Source: Branchiostoma belcheri
Taxonomy: Eukaryota; Chordata; Leptocardii; Amphioxiformes; Branchiostomatidae
DNA: 64,000 nucleotides
Reading direction: 5' to 3'
Assembly (NCBI RefSeq): GCF_001625305.1
Contig: NW_017803069.1
Span: 537,651-601,650 of the forward strand
The notes under the pieces are model-generated. The model saw only the letters and a program-made list of their open reading frames with translations. It had not been told where the DNA came from and did no database searches. Positions 11,901 to 23,000 of the stretch are shown here, piece by piece. Each line of letters opens with the position of its first letter. Position 1 is the first letter of the stretch. The translations under genes were made by a program, and so were the position numbers.

Positions 11901-13621
11901 GTCTGACAGTTTTCAAATTGTTTTCAAAACCTATCCAGTTTCCAGTTTCTGAGTAATAGTTTCCTTTTGCATCTCATTACCTGGATGTCTAACATTCATC
12001 GCAGCACAGTTTATCTACATGTATTTCGATACTAACCTTCTTTGGGACTGAAGTAAGCAGCAATAAGCCTGTCTTGAGTGAGTTTGGACAGGCTCATGAT
12101 GTTGATAGTGGCAGCATCAGTGAAGGCACCACCAAATCCCTTCATCTTCTGGTACGTCACATTCTTGTGGACCACCCAGACGTTTTCTAGAGACAGTTGT
12201 TGATTATTTTGGTTGATTATTTCTCTAGAAGTTAGAACAAGCAAGGTGAAAATTTGACAAAATTCATTCATTCATAATGATATACCAAATGTTTAGAAAG
12301 GTAAAATTAAATAAAAAAGAACAGATAGAAAAGAAGCATTGAGTCAAGAAGTATCCACAAGCTGTTCATTCCTTAACCTGATTTATCATTATAGTTTAGA
12401 CTTAGGAACATAATGTTGTGTTCCTGATTTCAGTCCTGTTTTATTTTTAGATTTCAGCTCAAATGATCCAGGAAATGAAGTTCAACAATGAATCTGGACT
12501 GTCTCAAGGACTCATTCACCTGTTTTCTTGTTCATAAAATTATTTTGCCCGATTTACCAAAGAAAAAATTGCTTCTGAAAATGCATTAAGTTTCAGACTC
12601 AGAGGGTTTGAAATTCAGATGTCTGATGAAAGATTTTATAGCCTTACCAGCAATAAAAAAAGGCTAGGGTTAGCGGGTTTTTGTTAGGATTGGCCGGGAA
12701 ACTGGAAACACAGCATTTTTTTCCAGGCCTTAGTATCATGATTGTAAACTTTACGACAAATGTAAAGTCAAGCTACATTTGTAAAATTTTTCTTACAAGT
12801 AGTCAAGTTATCAACTTACTTGCTTGAGGCACTGTCTGCGTGAATTTCAGGATTTTTTTAATGAACCTTTCCTTTGCCTTAGTAGATCTGTACAGGTTAA
12901 AGTTGGGAAGTTCTACCCTGGTGTTGGGTTCAATGTCATCGCAGTAGGTAGAATTACAGACACACACAAAAGACTCTCCAGGAAATGACTTCTGCACACA
13001 TTCATTGGCACCGTGGACTGGAAAAATTGAGACAAAGTGATAATATTTTATATATTAGCAATCGGAAATGACAAGTTCAACTAAGCAACTTTTTTTTATT
13101 ACAGAACTAAAAGTAAATTTGTAAGCTTAAAATAGTGGTTTACTATTACATGTATATATGAAACAAATGTGGAGCTCAAAACCAGAGAAATTATGTTACA
13201 AAATACATCAATAATCTATTTATAAGGTGATAAATTTTCTGAAACATGGATACTTCCTTTTTTGTACCATTCCTGTTTTGCAACGCGCTTTTGCAACGTG
13301 AACAATCCAGCTGGACACCCCCTTTTGGTTCATCAAGGAGCTTTTAAAGCTTCTTGGTTACAGTTTACACAAGCCTTGTGGACAAATAAAAATGGAACAA
13401 CCTGTCTCAAATATAAACCCCTGGGTTCTTGAGTTAAAATTCTTTAAATTCTGACGTCTTATCGACAAATAATAGTATACTTATGCATGTAACATGTGCG
13501 TCTGAACATCGTCAACAAATAAACAAGTATTCTTACCATGTAGAACAAAATACGAGGACATAAAAGTTACGTAAACCAAGAACAGGTATGTTGACAGTTG
13601 TTTTCCCTCACGTGTCGCCAT
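5961..13621 (-). CDS. GBA1: Glucosylceramidase (glucocerebrosidase, GH30) copy B, complete
   Basis: Eleven exons, in transcript order: 13621-13537, 13017-12820, 12186-12037, 11543-11410, 10986-10814, 10250-10135, 9362-9241, 8198-7977, 7374-7211, 6495-6373 and 6066-5961. They total 1593 nt and give 530 aa (human GBA1 is 536). The start was chosen at 13621 because MATREGKQL is followed by a hydrophobic signal segment ([18 protein letters not shown]), as expected for a lysosomal enzyme. Residue numbers are approximate: the acid/base Glu is about E267 in TAQNEP and the nucleophile about E371 in [29 protein letters not shown] and [10 protein letters not shown] are all present. The C-terminus keeps the NRS sequon and ends AVWWPA. 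It faces copy A tail to tail and ANKLE1 head to head. Introns carry many MITEs and one assembly gap. Confidence 0.96.
6975..6994. other. Assembly gap (20 N) flanked by a 17-bp direct duplicate
   Basis: GGGCTATCACAGGATAT stands immediately before (6958-6974) and immediately after (6995-7011) the N run. This is what an unmerged overlap of two contig ends looks like. It lies in the intron between copy-B exons 9 and 10, so it does not touch coding sequence. Confidence 0.97.
7640..7860. repeat. Interspersed repeat with CCAGCCGACC/ACCAGTCAACC motifs
   Basis: This intronic stretch shares ATTTGAGTCAAATTTGAC, CCAACCACGCCC and GTTTGAAACATGTTG-like blocks with 44850-45000. In inverse orientation it shares GGCTGGTGTTCGGCT with 22690-22800 in ANKLE1. 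Its borders are not sharp. Confidence 0.5.
8347..8502. repeat. Short inverted-repeat element (TTGATCCAACACAAAAAG ends)
   Basis: The left end reads TTGATCCAACACAAAAAG, then CACCTAGAGCTTT. The right end mirrors it as AAAGCTCTAGGTG, then a palindromic block containing CTTTTTGTGTTGGATCAA. It is about 156 bp, in a GBA copy-B intron, without coding capacity. Confidence 0.65.
9381..9497. repeat. Internally deleted copy of the 4571-4953 MITE family
   Basis: Both termini of the family (AAAGGCATCCAATGCAGT and ACCACCCTGAAATTGCAT) are kept, but only about 117 bp remain. It begins some 20 bp from the acceptor side of copy-B exon 7. Confidence 0.6.
9762..10126. repeat. hAT-like MITE with GTGCACC arms, next to a splice donor
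   Basis: The ends are AAGGCCCGAAATTCC at the left and GTATTTCAAGCCCTG at the right, an inverted pair of the CAGGGCTTGAAAT type common in hAT elements. Subterminal blocks repeat GGTGCACTGGTGCACCC. Its right end stops about 7 bp from the donor of GBA copy-B exon 6 (10134-10133). A related right end closes the ANKLE1 intronic repeat at 16770. I could not find a convincing 8-bp duplication. Confidence 0.6.
10323..10464 (-). repeat. Fold-back element with a perfect 53-bp-arm hairpin
   Basis: 10321-10373 and 10381-10433 are exact reverse complements over 53 bp, separated by only 7 nt. The hairpin plus a 31-bp extension is bounded by an exact 13-bp direct repeat TGAAAGAACTATA (10310-10322 and 10465-10477), consistent with target-site duplication. 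A 78-bp relative with a 12-bp duplication lies at 34489-34566, and a longer one near 11925-12003. It sits in the intron between copy-B exons 5 and 6, so the transcript would carry a long stem. Confidence 0.85.
11130..11345 (-). repeat. Interspersed repeat shared with an ANKLE1 intron
   Basis: The reverse complement matches 24120-24330 in ordered blocks: TTCAGTCTATCCCA, GCTGTTTTCAC, ATTACATGACCTCCTTGACA and TTTCCCTTGC. One edge carries a CA/TG-rich run. It lies in the intron between GBA copy-B exons 4 and 5. Confidence 0.65.
11925..12003 (-). repeat. Longer divergent copy of the fold-back element family
   Basis: CTCATTACCTGGATGTCTAA followed by CATTCATCG, together with upstream TATCCAGTTTCCAGTTTCTG, aligns with one arm and the extension of the element at 10323-10464. 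Homology may continue left toward about 11780. Confidence 0.5.
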
Positions 13622-13625
13622 CTTG
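13612..13625 (-). promoter_or_regulatory. TISU-like start context / YY1-type motif at GBA copy-B start
   Basis: On the minus strand the start codon lies in CAAGATGGCGAC, matching the published TISU consensus SAASATGGCGGC at 11 of 12 positions. In vertebrates TISU acts both as a YY1-type promoter site and as an initiator for very short 5' UTRs. Function here is inferred. Confidence 0.55.
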
Positions 13626-14027
13626 CAATGTGAAAGGTCACAGACTGGGGTTTTGCATATATAATTTTTGAAGGGTGACATGCCATTTTGTTTTCTAGTG
13701 TTCCATAAATAGATAAATTATTCACTTCTTCAACCCTTTAGGTATAAATAAATAGTTTGTAAAGTTATTGAAAAACTTCTATAAAAGCACGAATAAGATA
13801 TGAAAGTCGAATGTACTAGTGCTAAATTAAAACACCACCCCCACAAAGGCTTGGAATGGTATAGACCATATTTCCGCGGCAAAACTGAAGCTAACATCAT
13901 GGCGGCTTGAAGTTCGAACCAAACTTGACGCTCGCTGTAGCAGCCGTGAGTCCTAACTCCGCTTTCCAGCCACGCCAGGCGAGGATAACCTTTAGATGAG
14001 TGTGGCGACTTACCAAGAGTCTCCAGG
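13622..14027. promoter_or_regulatory. Head-to-head (probable bidirectional) promoter of GBA copy B and ANKLE1
   Basis: Only 406 bp separate the two start codons, which point away from each other. The interval holds an ATCATGGCGGC (YY1-type) block near 13896-13906 and an E2F-like TTTCCGCGGCAAAA near 13870, and has no TATA box next to either start. The ATG in the YY1-type block would open a three-codon upstream ORF for ANKLE1. Confidence 0.6.
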
Positions 14028-17000
14028 ATGTCTCTGAGGCGATACCGCCGTGACCGTCTTGCCATTAAACTTTTTGAAGCCATCGAGCGGGACGATATCA
14101 GGTTCGTTACTCAGACTTGTCACATTTAAAAATGTTATTGGCTTTTGTAGCAGTTGTTTTGTATCTAGTTATCGTGTCAGCAAATGATGTAGACGTGTGT
14201 ATATCTTCTTAATTCCGTCAGTTTGTGTCTGGGGTTTTCAAATGGTTATTATTTTAATAAGTAGAAAAGTTCACGAAGTTTTCCCTTTGGGACTCTGGTC
14301 TGTCGGTCAGTGGTTAGAGGAAGCCCCATCGTAACATGCCACATGTTCTGTGGTATTTTCTTTTACCCGCCCTTGTGGTTTCTGTAGATAAACACGTTAC
14401 ACTGTTTTATTTACATGTTTAATTTTTCAAGTTATACTGTTAGAATCTTCAATTATCAAAATTTGATTCTGTTGATTATCAAGTCACTTAGACCCATTAT
14501 TGAAACCACACACTTTGTAGCTGAAAAAAAAAAGCATCACGTTACAACAACTGAAAAGAAGTCATCCAGAAAGGACCAGAAAATCGTGCTTGAAAAGCTG
14601 TGTAGGAATTGTTGGCCAGGGTTGCAGGGTCAAACAAACACGGACTCCTGCTGTGCCACAAATCTAATTCTGCCCGCAACAATTGACATGAATGACAATG
14701 CAAACAATACTCAAACAATACTCAATAGATGCTCTGTTATCTTGTCCTGAGAGGCATTGAAGCCATGTAATGGTATTGTTATGAATAGCACAAATCTGAT
14801 GACTTCACAGATTTGGCCGAAGAGATATTGCTATATATAGCTTTTGAAATGCACCGAAGAGAAGTCATGCATGATTTGTCAAGCGTCAAAGAACTGATGG
14901 AAAAGCATCAGGAGTTATGCTGATGATATACACATTATGTATACAATACTATGTACACACATTTTACATGCACACCAACCCACCCACCCAAGAAAGCACA
15001 CATTTGAATGGAAAGTGCACACCGAAAATTTAGAAAATTTGATGTCCTTAAACCAAAAATTGTACATCAATTCCAGCGTCTAGTATTCAAATTTTGAAAG
15101 CAGTGCACGTGGCACACACGGAACGCATTCAAATTATTCCACAAAGCTTTTGGAAGCCCGTGTGATAACTGTTATCACATGGGACAAAACACCTGTATTA
15201 AACGTTATGTCTTCATTTCAAGTTATTCCACAGTTATATTAGCTTAATAGTTTATATGTATTGTATATATACTTTTACTAATTGTTGATGTTGTGCCTTC
15301 CTGATGTAGCCAAGCAGAGACATTGCTGAAGAAAGGTGCAGACCCCAACCTGCTGTTACCCACACAGGGTGTCACCCCCTTTCACCTGGCAGTGGGTGTG
15401 GACCGGGCACTGGACTTTGTCAAACTCATCCTCAGTTATGGGGGAAACCCCAATGTCAGGTAAGGTTAAGAAGATAACTCAAGATTTTCTTAAGACATTA
15501 CTAGTATGTACATGTACATATGGTGTACTCAGTACCTAAACGTAACATCAGGTACAGGTACAGAGATTTAGATACAGGTCCAGACCTGTACCTGTACAAT
15601 TTGACAAAATTAACATATATTCTTGAAGTTCTTCTGAACTTCCACAGACAGTAATAAACTTGACAGACAGAATCTTAATTCAAATAAATCAGGACAGAAC
15701 TAGGCAGTCAATTGTAATATAAAAAAGCAACAGAACCATGCAGATTGTTTCTTGTTGAATTCATAGTGTCCTACAATACTCTAGCTGTCCCTGAAAGTCT
15801 GTCATGTATTACGATTAGTAGTATGTGCCCTCTAGATCTCACTTTACTTTTATTAGTTTATTATTATTTTATTAGTTTTAATCAATATGGAATTTAATTG
15901 TATCTATTTCTCTGTTTGCCACCATTTGGAATGTCCCATGTGCATGGTATAATTTGCATGGGAATATTTCAAGTACGGTATCATGTAGAGGTATTTTGGA
16001 GGTACGTAATACAGTCACTGATCGAAGAATTTCTACTAACTGTATCATGTAGCTATTGAATAAATACTTACAATGTCATGGTTCCGTTTTGACAGGGATG
16101 AGGAAGGAACCACACCAGTCCACGTGGCAGCGTCCTGGGGGAAACTGAAGTGTCTCCAACTGCTGATAGTCAATGGAGCAGACCCTCACACCATCGACCA
16201 GGTCAGATCATCTGTACTTCTGTGGTGTTATGTGGTGTAATAGTTAGGGTGTACGGTTCTGGAGGTCCTGGGTTTGAATCCCTGACAAAGTCTTCAAGTT
16301 GTGCCCCTGGGAAGGCGCTTTACACGACTTTCCTCACCAGTGTAGGTCAGGTTCTGGTGTAGACATCAGAAATACCTGCACAGCCCCAATTTTACCTGCA
16401 CTAACCTGCATATACCCAGTATATGGACCAGTGCAGGTTAGGTGCAGGTAGACGTAAAAAATACTTGCACAGCTCCAATTTTACCTGCACTAACCTGCAT
16501 ATACCCAGTATATGGACCAGTGCAGGTAGACATAAAAAATACCTGCACAGCCCCAATTTTACCTGCACTAACCTGCATATACCCAGTTTATGGACCAGTG
16601 CAGGTTAGGTGCAGGTAGACGTAAAAAATACTTGCACAGCTCCAATTTTACCTGCACTAACCTGCATATACCCAGTATATGGACCAGTGCAGGTAGACAT
16701 CAAAAATACCTGCACAGCCCCAATTTTACCTGCACTAAGGTGCATACACCCTCAGTATTTCGAGCCCTAAAATGTGTACTACATCTGTACATATGGGAAT
16801 GACAAGTGTTGGCTGTGTTTTTTTTCAGGAGGGTCGGACAGCCCTTGACATGGCTCTGGACTATGGAGAGACGTTCTGTATCCAGGCCCTGCAGGAGTAC
16901 GAGCGGTCTGCCATGGACATGGGCATGGAGGATGTCATCCCTCAGTACAACTACAGTCAGTCTACTTTAACTCATATCAGTTCATCAATTAAAGTTGAAT

Positions 17001-20000
17001 AAAGTTGTTCTTGTTTTTATGTTTGCCTTCGCATAAGGAAAACATTGTTGTTGCTCCATTTCTTCTTCTCCAAAGAAATAAGGTTAGTGACCTGAACCAG
17101 ACATCTGTCACCATGGTAACTGGTGTTGGGTTACATCATGTTGCAATTTTATAGCAGGAGTTATATATGAATGTGTTTGAGTAAGAATCAACAGATCAGA
17201 CCATATGTGAAGGTAAAACATTATGCATTTGCTTTGCAATGCTTGCAAATGTTATCTCTCTAGTTTTTTTTAAACTTTATGAATTAATATTTTATTTTCT
17301 CCCCAGACTTGCTGTGTGGTGATGTGGTTGACTATGTGGAGGAGATGGCCTCCAACTCGGTGCCAAACTTCAGCTTCTCTCGTGACCTCAGCGCCATCAG
17401 TTCCCGCCTGCCCAGCTTTGGCGATGCCTTCTCCTCCAGCCGCATCTCCAGCTTCGGGGCCGGCCTCAACGCCTCGGCTGTTTCCACGTTCAGCGTCCCG
17501 CCCATGAGTTCCACTCGTATCTCCAACTTTGGCCCACCCATCAGCCCCTCAGATCTAGAATCAAGCCATCTGACGTTCAAAGAGGGAACCACCAAACCGG
17601 TCAAACCAGAAGCCGCCCTTCCTAAAACCCCCAACAACACCCCCGAAAAAGCTGGGAAGAACAAACCTAGGTCTAGTATATTCGGTGGATTCAGATCTAG
17701 AGGCACCAATAGAGTTTCTCCCACAAACATGGAAACCGCTCAAACTGCCAAGTGCAATGTGCAAGTCATGGAACCGGAAAAGCCATACGTGGATGAGGTT
17801 GATTCTTCCAGTGTCTTTCAGACTCAGAATGTTCAACAGCCTCCTACCTACAAACATCTCTTTCCCAAGGATGGAGCTACATCTGCCTATCCAGTTGGCA
17901 GGCCGGATCAGAAGACCACAGGCAGTGTGGTGTCCTCCCCAGACCCGGATGTGACGTTCCCTAAGCTGCACGGCAGCACGGGCTTCCAAGTCAAGCCTGA
18001 CGACAGGAGAAAAACTCAGGTCAGTGTCAGCAGTCTGCATTTTGCAGGGACATTTTCAATATCGCAGAAGAAAAATTAAGCAACCTGCAATTTTGCAGAC
18101 TGAAAAAAATCAGGATAGGGGTTCAATGGTGTTTATCGGTATGAGCTTTTGACAAGCTTTGTGTTACTACTGAGTCTACAAGTAATTTTGCATGTATTTT
18201 TCAAATCGCATGTAAAATATTTGCCCATATGCAATTTTGTATATGCCATGGGTTTAGATCCAGACTTCTAAGTAAGTGTGTATGTGCAGAAAGTATTTCT
18301 GAATTACAGAACAAAATTTTGACATTCTGCAATACTGCAGAATACTGATTGACTGGAAAAAATTATTTCTACTACTGCAGGTCTACAAACGTCCTGGAAC
18401 AGGAAACTCCACATACGCCGTAGACTGTGGCACGCAAGTCACCCGACCCTCCAGGCTTCCTCTCGTGGATTCCCCCAGCGAACCGCCGAGGAGAACCACT
18501 CGATCGTGGAGCAAGAGAGACGCTAAGGTGGGACCCATGGACGAAATCCAAGAAGCGGCTGTACAGGTGGAGACCAAGGACGTTAGCACCGGAGTACAGG
18601 GTTACAGCTTGTTAGAGAGCTGTTTCCACAGAAGAGGTCTGTCGCACCTTGTAAACCAAACCCTCCACAGGAAGCAGAAAGACAAGAAAGATGTGGAGAA
18701 GAAGGATGTGGAGAAAAAAGATGCAGGCACCTCCATGCACGTGGACAGCCCAAACCGAGATGCAGCAACATCCATGGCAGTGGACAGCCCATGCAAGTCC
18801 CCAGACGTGTGCTCTCCAACTGTAACTCCAAAGAAGGATGCGAGCACCTCGCCACTCATACTTCAAGAAAGGAAGTTCAAGCCTGATAAACAAGAAGAAA
18901 AACAGCAACAGATGCAGCCTCAGGGGGTGCCAGAAAGTGAGTTCTTGGACTCAAGGAAAATGAAGAGATTCAACTCCAAGCAGGGTATAGACTGCACCTC
19001 TCCTGACAAGTCTGTTGAGTTTGTGAAGTCCTCCAGCGAGTCGTGTGACTCGAGCAGTGTCCTCCTGGACAGGACGTCTGTGTGGGTCAGTGCCCTGGAT
19101 GACTCCCTAAACTGTGAAGAGGACTGGGAAGAAGACGGCAACAAGCCCTCCAGTCCTACACCTCATGCAGACAATCCTGAAGAAGTGAAGAAAGCAGCAG
19201 ATCATAAGGAGAGCAGTAAACACAACGACGGCAGCCCTGTCTCTGACGACAATCCTGATGCTAGACATACCTCCGGTGGTAGGGATGAGGAGCAAGGTGA
19301 CCAGAGTGATGACAAAAGAAGTGAAGACAAAAAGGACAAAGAAACTGAAGCACAATCAATATCAAAAGGTCTTGAGGACAGTACTGAAAGCACTACGCTA
19401 GACAAAGGCTTTGTAGATGAAACTGAAGCAAAAACCGATAGACTAGAAGAAACAGGGAAAGACAACAAGAGTGATATAGCAGCAAGTAAAGAAGAGACTA
19501 GCCATGAAGAAAAGCTTTCAGAAGGGCATATTTCCACTGATGATGATTCTTTAGATAAAGCCGGAGAAGAAGAAATGGCTGAGGAAGATGAGGAGGATAA
19601 AGGAGATGATGGTGATGATGAAGATGATGGTCATGAGGAAGATGGCTCTGGTAGCCATGGTGATGAAATGGAAACACAGATAGCTGTGCAGATGGAGGGC
19701 ACCTGTATGACTGAGGATCTGACAACAGTCACTGCCCTGGAGGAGGAGGAGGAGGAAGAAGTGAAGGAATCAGGTGGAGAGGAGGACGGGTGGTCAGAAG
19801 AGGAGAACAGAGGGTCAGAGGACGATACAGTGTCTGATGACAAAGAAGAAGGCCAATCTTCAGACAGTCCTGAGGATGAGGACACTGAGATTGAGTTCTC
19901 TACTCCAGGGGATCTGGGCATGAGACACCGGGATGGTCAGTCTCCAGAGCTAAAGGATGACAAAACTACAAAGCAAGACACAGAAAGTATGAAGGGGAGT

Positions 20001-23000
20001 GAAGCAAAGGGAGACGCTTCAGGCGAAAAAGCACAGTCAACAGTTGAAGAACTTGTTGTTGAAGAAGCAGTTGCGAATGACAGTGAAAAGCCTTCCGCTG
20101 CAGTTGAAACATCTAAAAGTGAGCCCACATCAGAAATGACAAACTTGGTAAACGACTTGTCTAGGAAGCTCAGTCTAGGGTCTGGTTCCAGTACAAAGGA
20201 GCTCGAACCATCCAAGGTTGTGCAGACAAAAGGGGAGCAGAAACAGCAGGAGAAGAGTTTCCTGGACTATTCCTTCTCAGATACATTCAAGAGAAGGCTC
20301 AGCGACACACTTGTGTGGAGAAGAGGGCAGCTTGTCAGTGAAATGTCTGTTAGTGAGAGTCAGATAGGCGCTGCACACCAGCCCAGCTTCCCTGCAAAGC
20401 ACAGATTTTCAGATGTGCAGAGGAAGAGCAGCGTGAAGTTTGACAGTTCAGTAACAAAGTTACCCTTGGCAGATGCAGCCGCAGGAGAAATCTCTGGAAT
20501 GCCATCGAAGTGGGTACCTGGGATGCAGAGGCCAGGCTGCCTGAAAACAACCTCCAGCGTCACTCAACCAAGCAAAGCTGCTCTGCCTGCAGATATCAGA
20601 CAATCCAAGAGTGAGGGTAGTGAAAAAGAGCCAAGAGTTCATTTTATGATTTCTTCTCATCCAAGAAACCTTAGAGGTTTCGATAAAGAGTATGAAAGTC
20701 CCGGGATGTCGGACCATTTCAGGGAGAGACTCGGCCACAGGTTTGCACGTGTTCTTCAAGCCGAGAATGGGGCTGAAGACAGCCCAGACAAGAGCGAGTA
20801 CTGCACCCCGGTCTCGGACCCAAGACTTCTGAAAGACCCGCTCATGAAAACAGGGACCGATTCAAGGAGAATCGACGGCAGTGCACTGGGCAGCTCTTTC
20901 GGGAGCTGTAGAAAAAAGCTCCTCGGATCATTTGCAGAGGTAAGCAGTGTGACCAAAGAAGAAGCAACCCTGGCGACCGCCTCTCAAACTGCGACCATGT
21001 CCGTCCCCTCAGACACACAACTCATTCCCGAAGAAGGTATTACGACCACGAACAATGTAGTTGCTGATGATGACTTCAAGACCAAATACTTGATTGACTA
21101 CGCAGACAAGCTGAAGAAGAGTATACTGCTGAACCCTCCCAGATGGAAGCCGTATGAGGGAAAAGACCCACTGACAGAGGAGGAAGAGACCCTGAAGGCC
21201 AGCGGCACCCTGTCTCCCGGCTCAGCCACCCTAGTGTACAACAGTGTGGACCCGAGTAGTGCTGAAGAGGCACTGCTCCTCGAGGGAGGGCTGGTAGAGA
21301 GAAGGAAGCAGCTGCTACAAGCGAAAGCAAGATACATGAGCGAAATAAACAGTAGGAGTACAGAGGGGTCAGCCAGGTCTGGGAAGGATGATGCAGCGTC
21401 CTTGACTCAGGCCTATGGCCCAGGCAGCAGTCAGTCCTCTGACCGTGGCAGCTCTCAGGACATGGACACCCTCGATGGGGACTTCAGAAGAAAGCTCATG
21501 TTGAGGACCAAGTCGAGTGTTACTGCAGCTAGTGCAGAGAGCGGTGTGCCTTCGTATCTTGTTGATCACGACCAGGAGACCATTCCCTACGCGGTCTGGG
21601 TTCCCAAAGGCTACAAGGGAGCCCGGCCCTTTCACGGCCAGGGAGACGACTCCAAGGTGGCCTTCAGGAGAAGGCGGGCAGAAAATGCCAGGAAGTTCAC
21701 CTGCCTGAACAGGTCACGGCGGGACAGGTCAGACCTCATGTCAGACATGGAGTTTCTCACCTCAGACAACACCACGGACGAGAGTTTACAGTCCATGCTG
21801 GGACTGGACAAGGATCGCTATGCACAGATCTTCAGGAAGCCGGCCTATCACTTTGAAAAGTCAGTCGTAACGACCGATGACAGCTTGCAGTCAGTAGACA
21901 AGAGGCAGACAACTCAGCGTTTCATCCACCCTACTCCAGGGCCGCAATACGGACCGCCTGTTGGGGCTCCTGATAGGTCGTTGATGACATCCGACGACAG
22001 TCTGCCATTAGGTGACCACGATCGGTACTCCCAGCGTTACCTGAAACCACCTCCTGCTCCTGTAGCCTCAAAGGAGGATCCCAGTCCTCCAGAGATGGGT
22101 TTTGCTCTCTACAGTCAGCCTTCTAGTGAAACCGAAAGCCTTTCCAGTCAGGAGCCGGAATACTGCGTGGAAAATGAGGTCAGCCCATTCGCAAAGACGA
22201 GGCGCTCCTTTGATCCCGACGCCACCGTGGAGTACTTGTACACCGACAACGGCGACGGCATCGCGCTGATCGAGCGCAGGTGTCCGTCGATGTCGGGCTC
22301 CTCCCACTACAGCACGGCCCTGGAGGACCAGTCGACGGTGAGCTGCGAGGACACCATCCTGTACGACTGGAAGGCGTACTTTGCGGCGGAGAGTGAGGCC
22401 GAGTCAGAAGCGGAGGTGGTCCATGTTCCGCCGGAGCTGCAGCAGCTGAGCGACCAGCAGCTGCGGGAGAGGCTGGAGGCGCTCGGCGAGCTGCCCGGAC
22501 CCGTCACTGCATCCACGCGGCGCCTGTACCTGCTGCACCTGGTCAAACTGCTGAAGGACCCGGCCATGGTCCGCTTCACCGGCCAGCAACACTCAGGTGG
22601 GCACAACCTTTCTGTTGTCTATTTAGCACAATAAAAGCCTGTCACACATTTATCACTTTGTCCTCCCGAACACTAACTGAACACCCCCATGGTAAGGAGT
22701 AGATCAGGAGCAACGGTCGGTTGGGTCGGCTGGTGTTCGGCTAGGCCGGCTACTGTTTGGCTGCGTCAGCCCAATGTTTCAGACCTTTGGATGTGGGTGG
22801 CCATGTGCATATTGCAAAAAAATGTATTCATTAGCATCATGCCTGTCGTTATAGCCTTAGAAGACATTCATAATGTACTGTTCCTGCCCTGTAATAAAAT
22901 GAAAATCCCATGAATCTCCAGGATACCTCCCGGAGCTGGCAGCCTGTCTCCATGGTAACCCAGTGAAGGACATGATGGAGGAGGAGGAGGTTCTGTCCCG

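Noticed and set aside
14415-14750. 111-aa open frame in ANKLE1 intron 1
   Set aside because: No family feature, no phase-compatible splice sites, and it breaks the exon 1 to exon 2 ankyrin continuity.
16423-16802. Two plus-strand frames with repeated HSSNFTCTNLHIPS peptides
   Set aside because: They are the minisatellite read through. They lie in an ANKLE1 intron and lack conservation evidence.
17332-22606. Many antisense open frames across the large ANKLE1 exons
   Set aside because: High-GC, codon-biased coding sequence produces shadow frames; the sense frame carries the domains.
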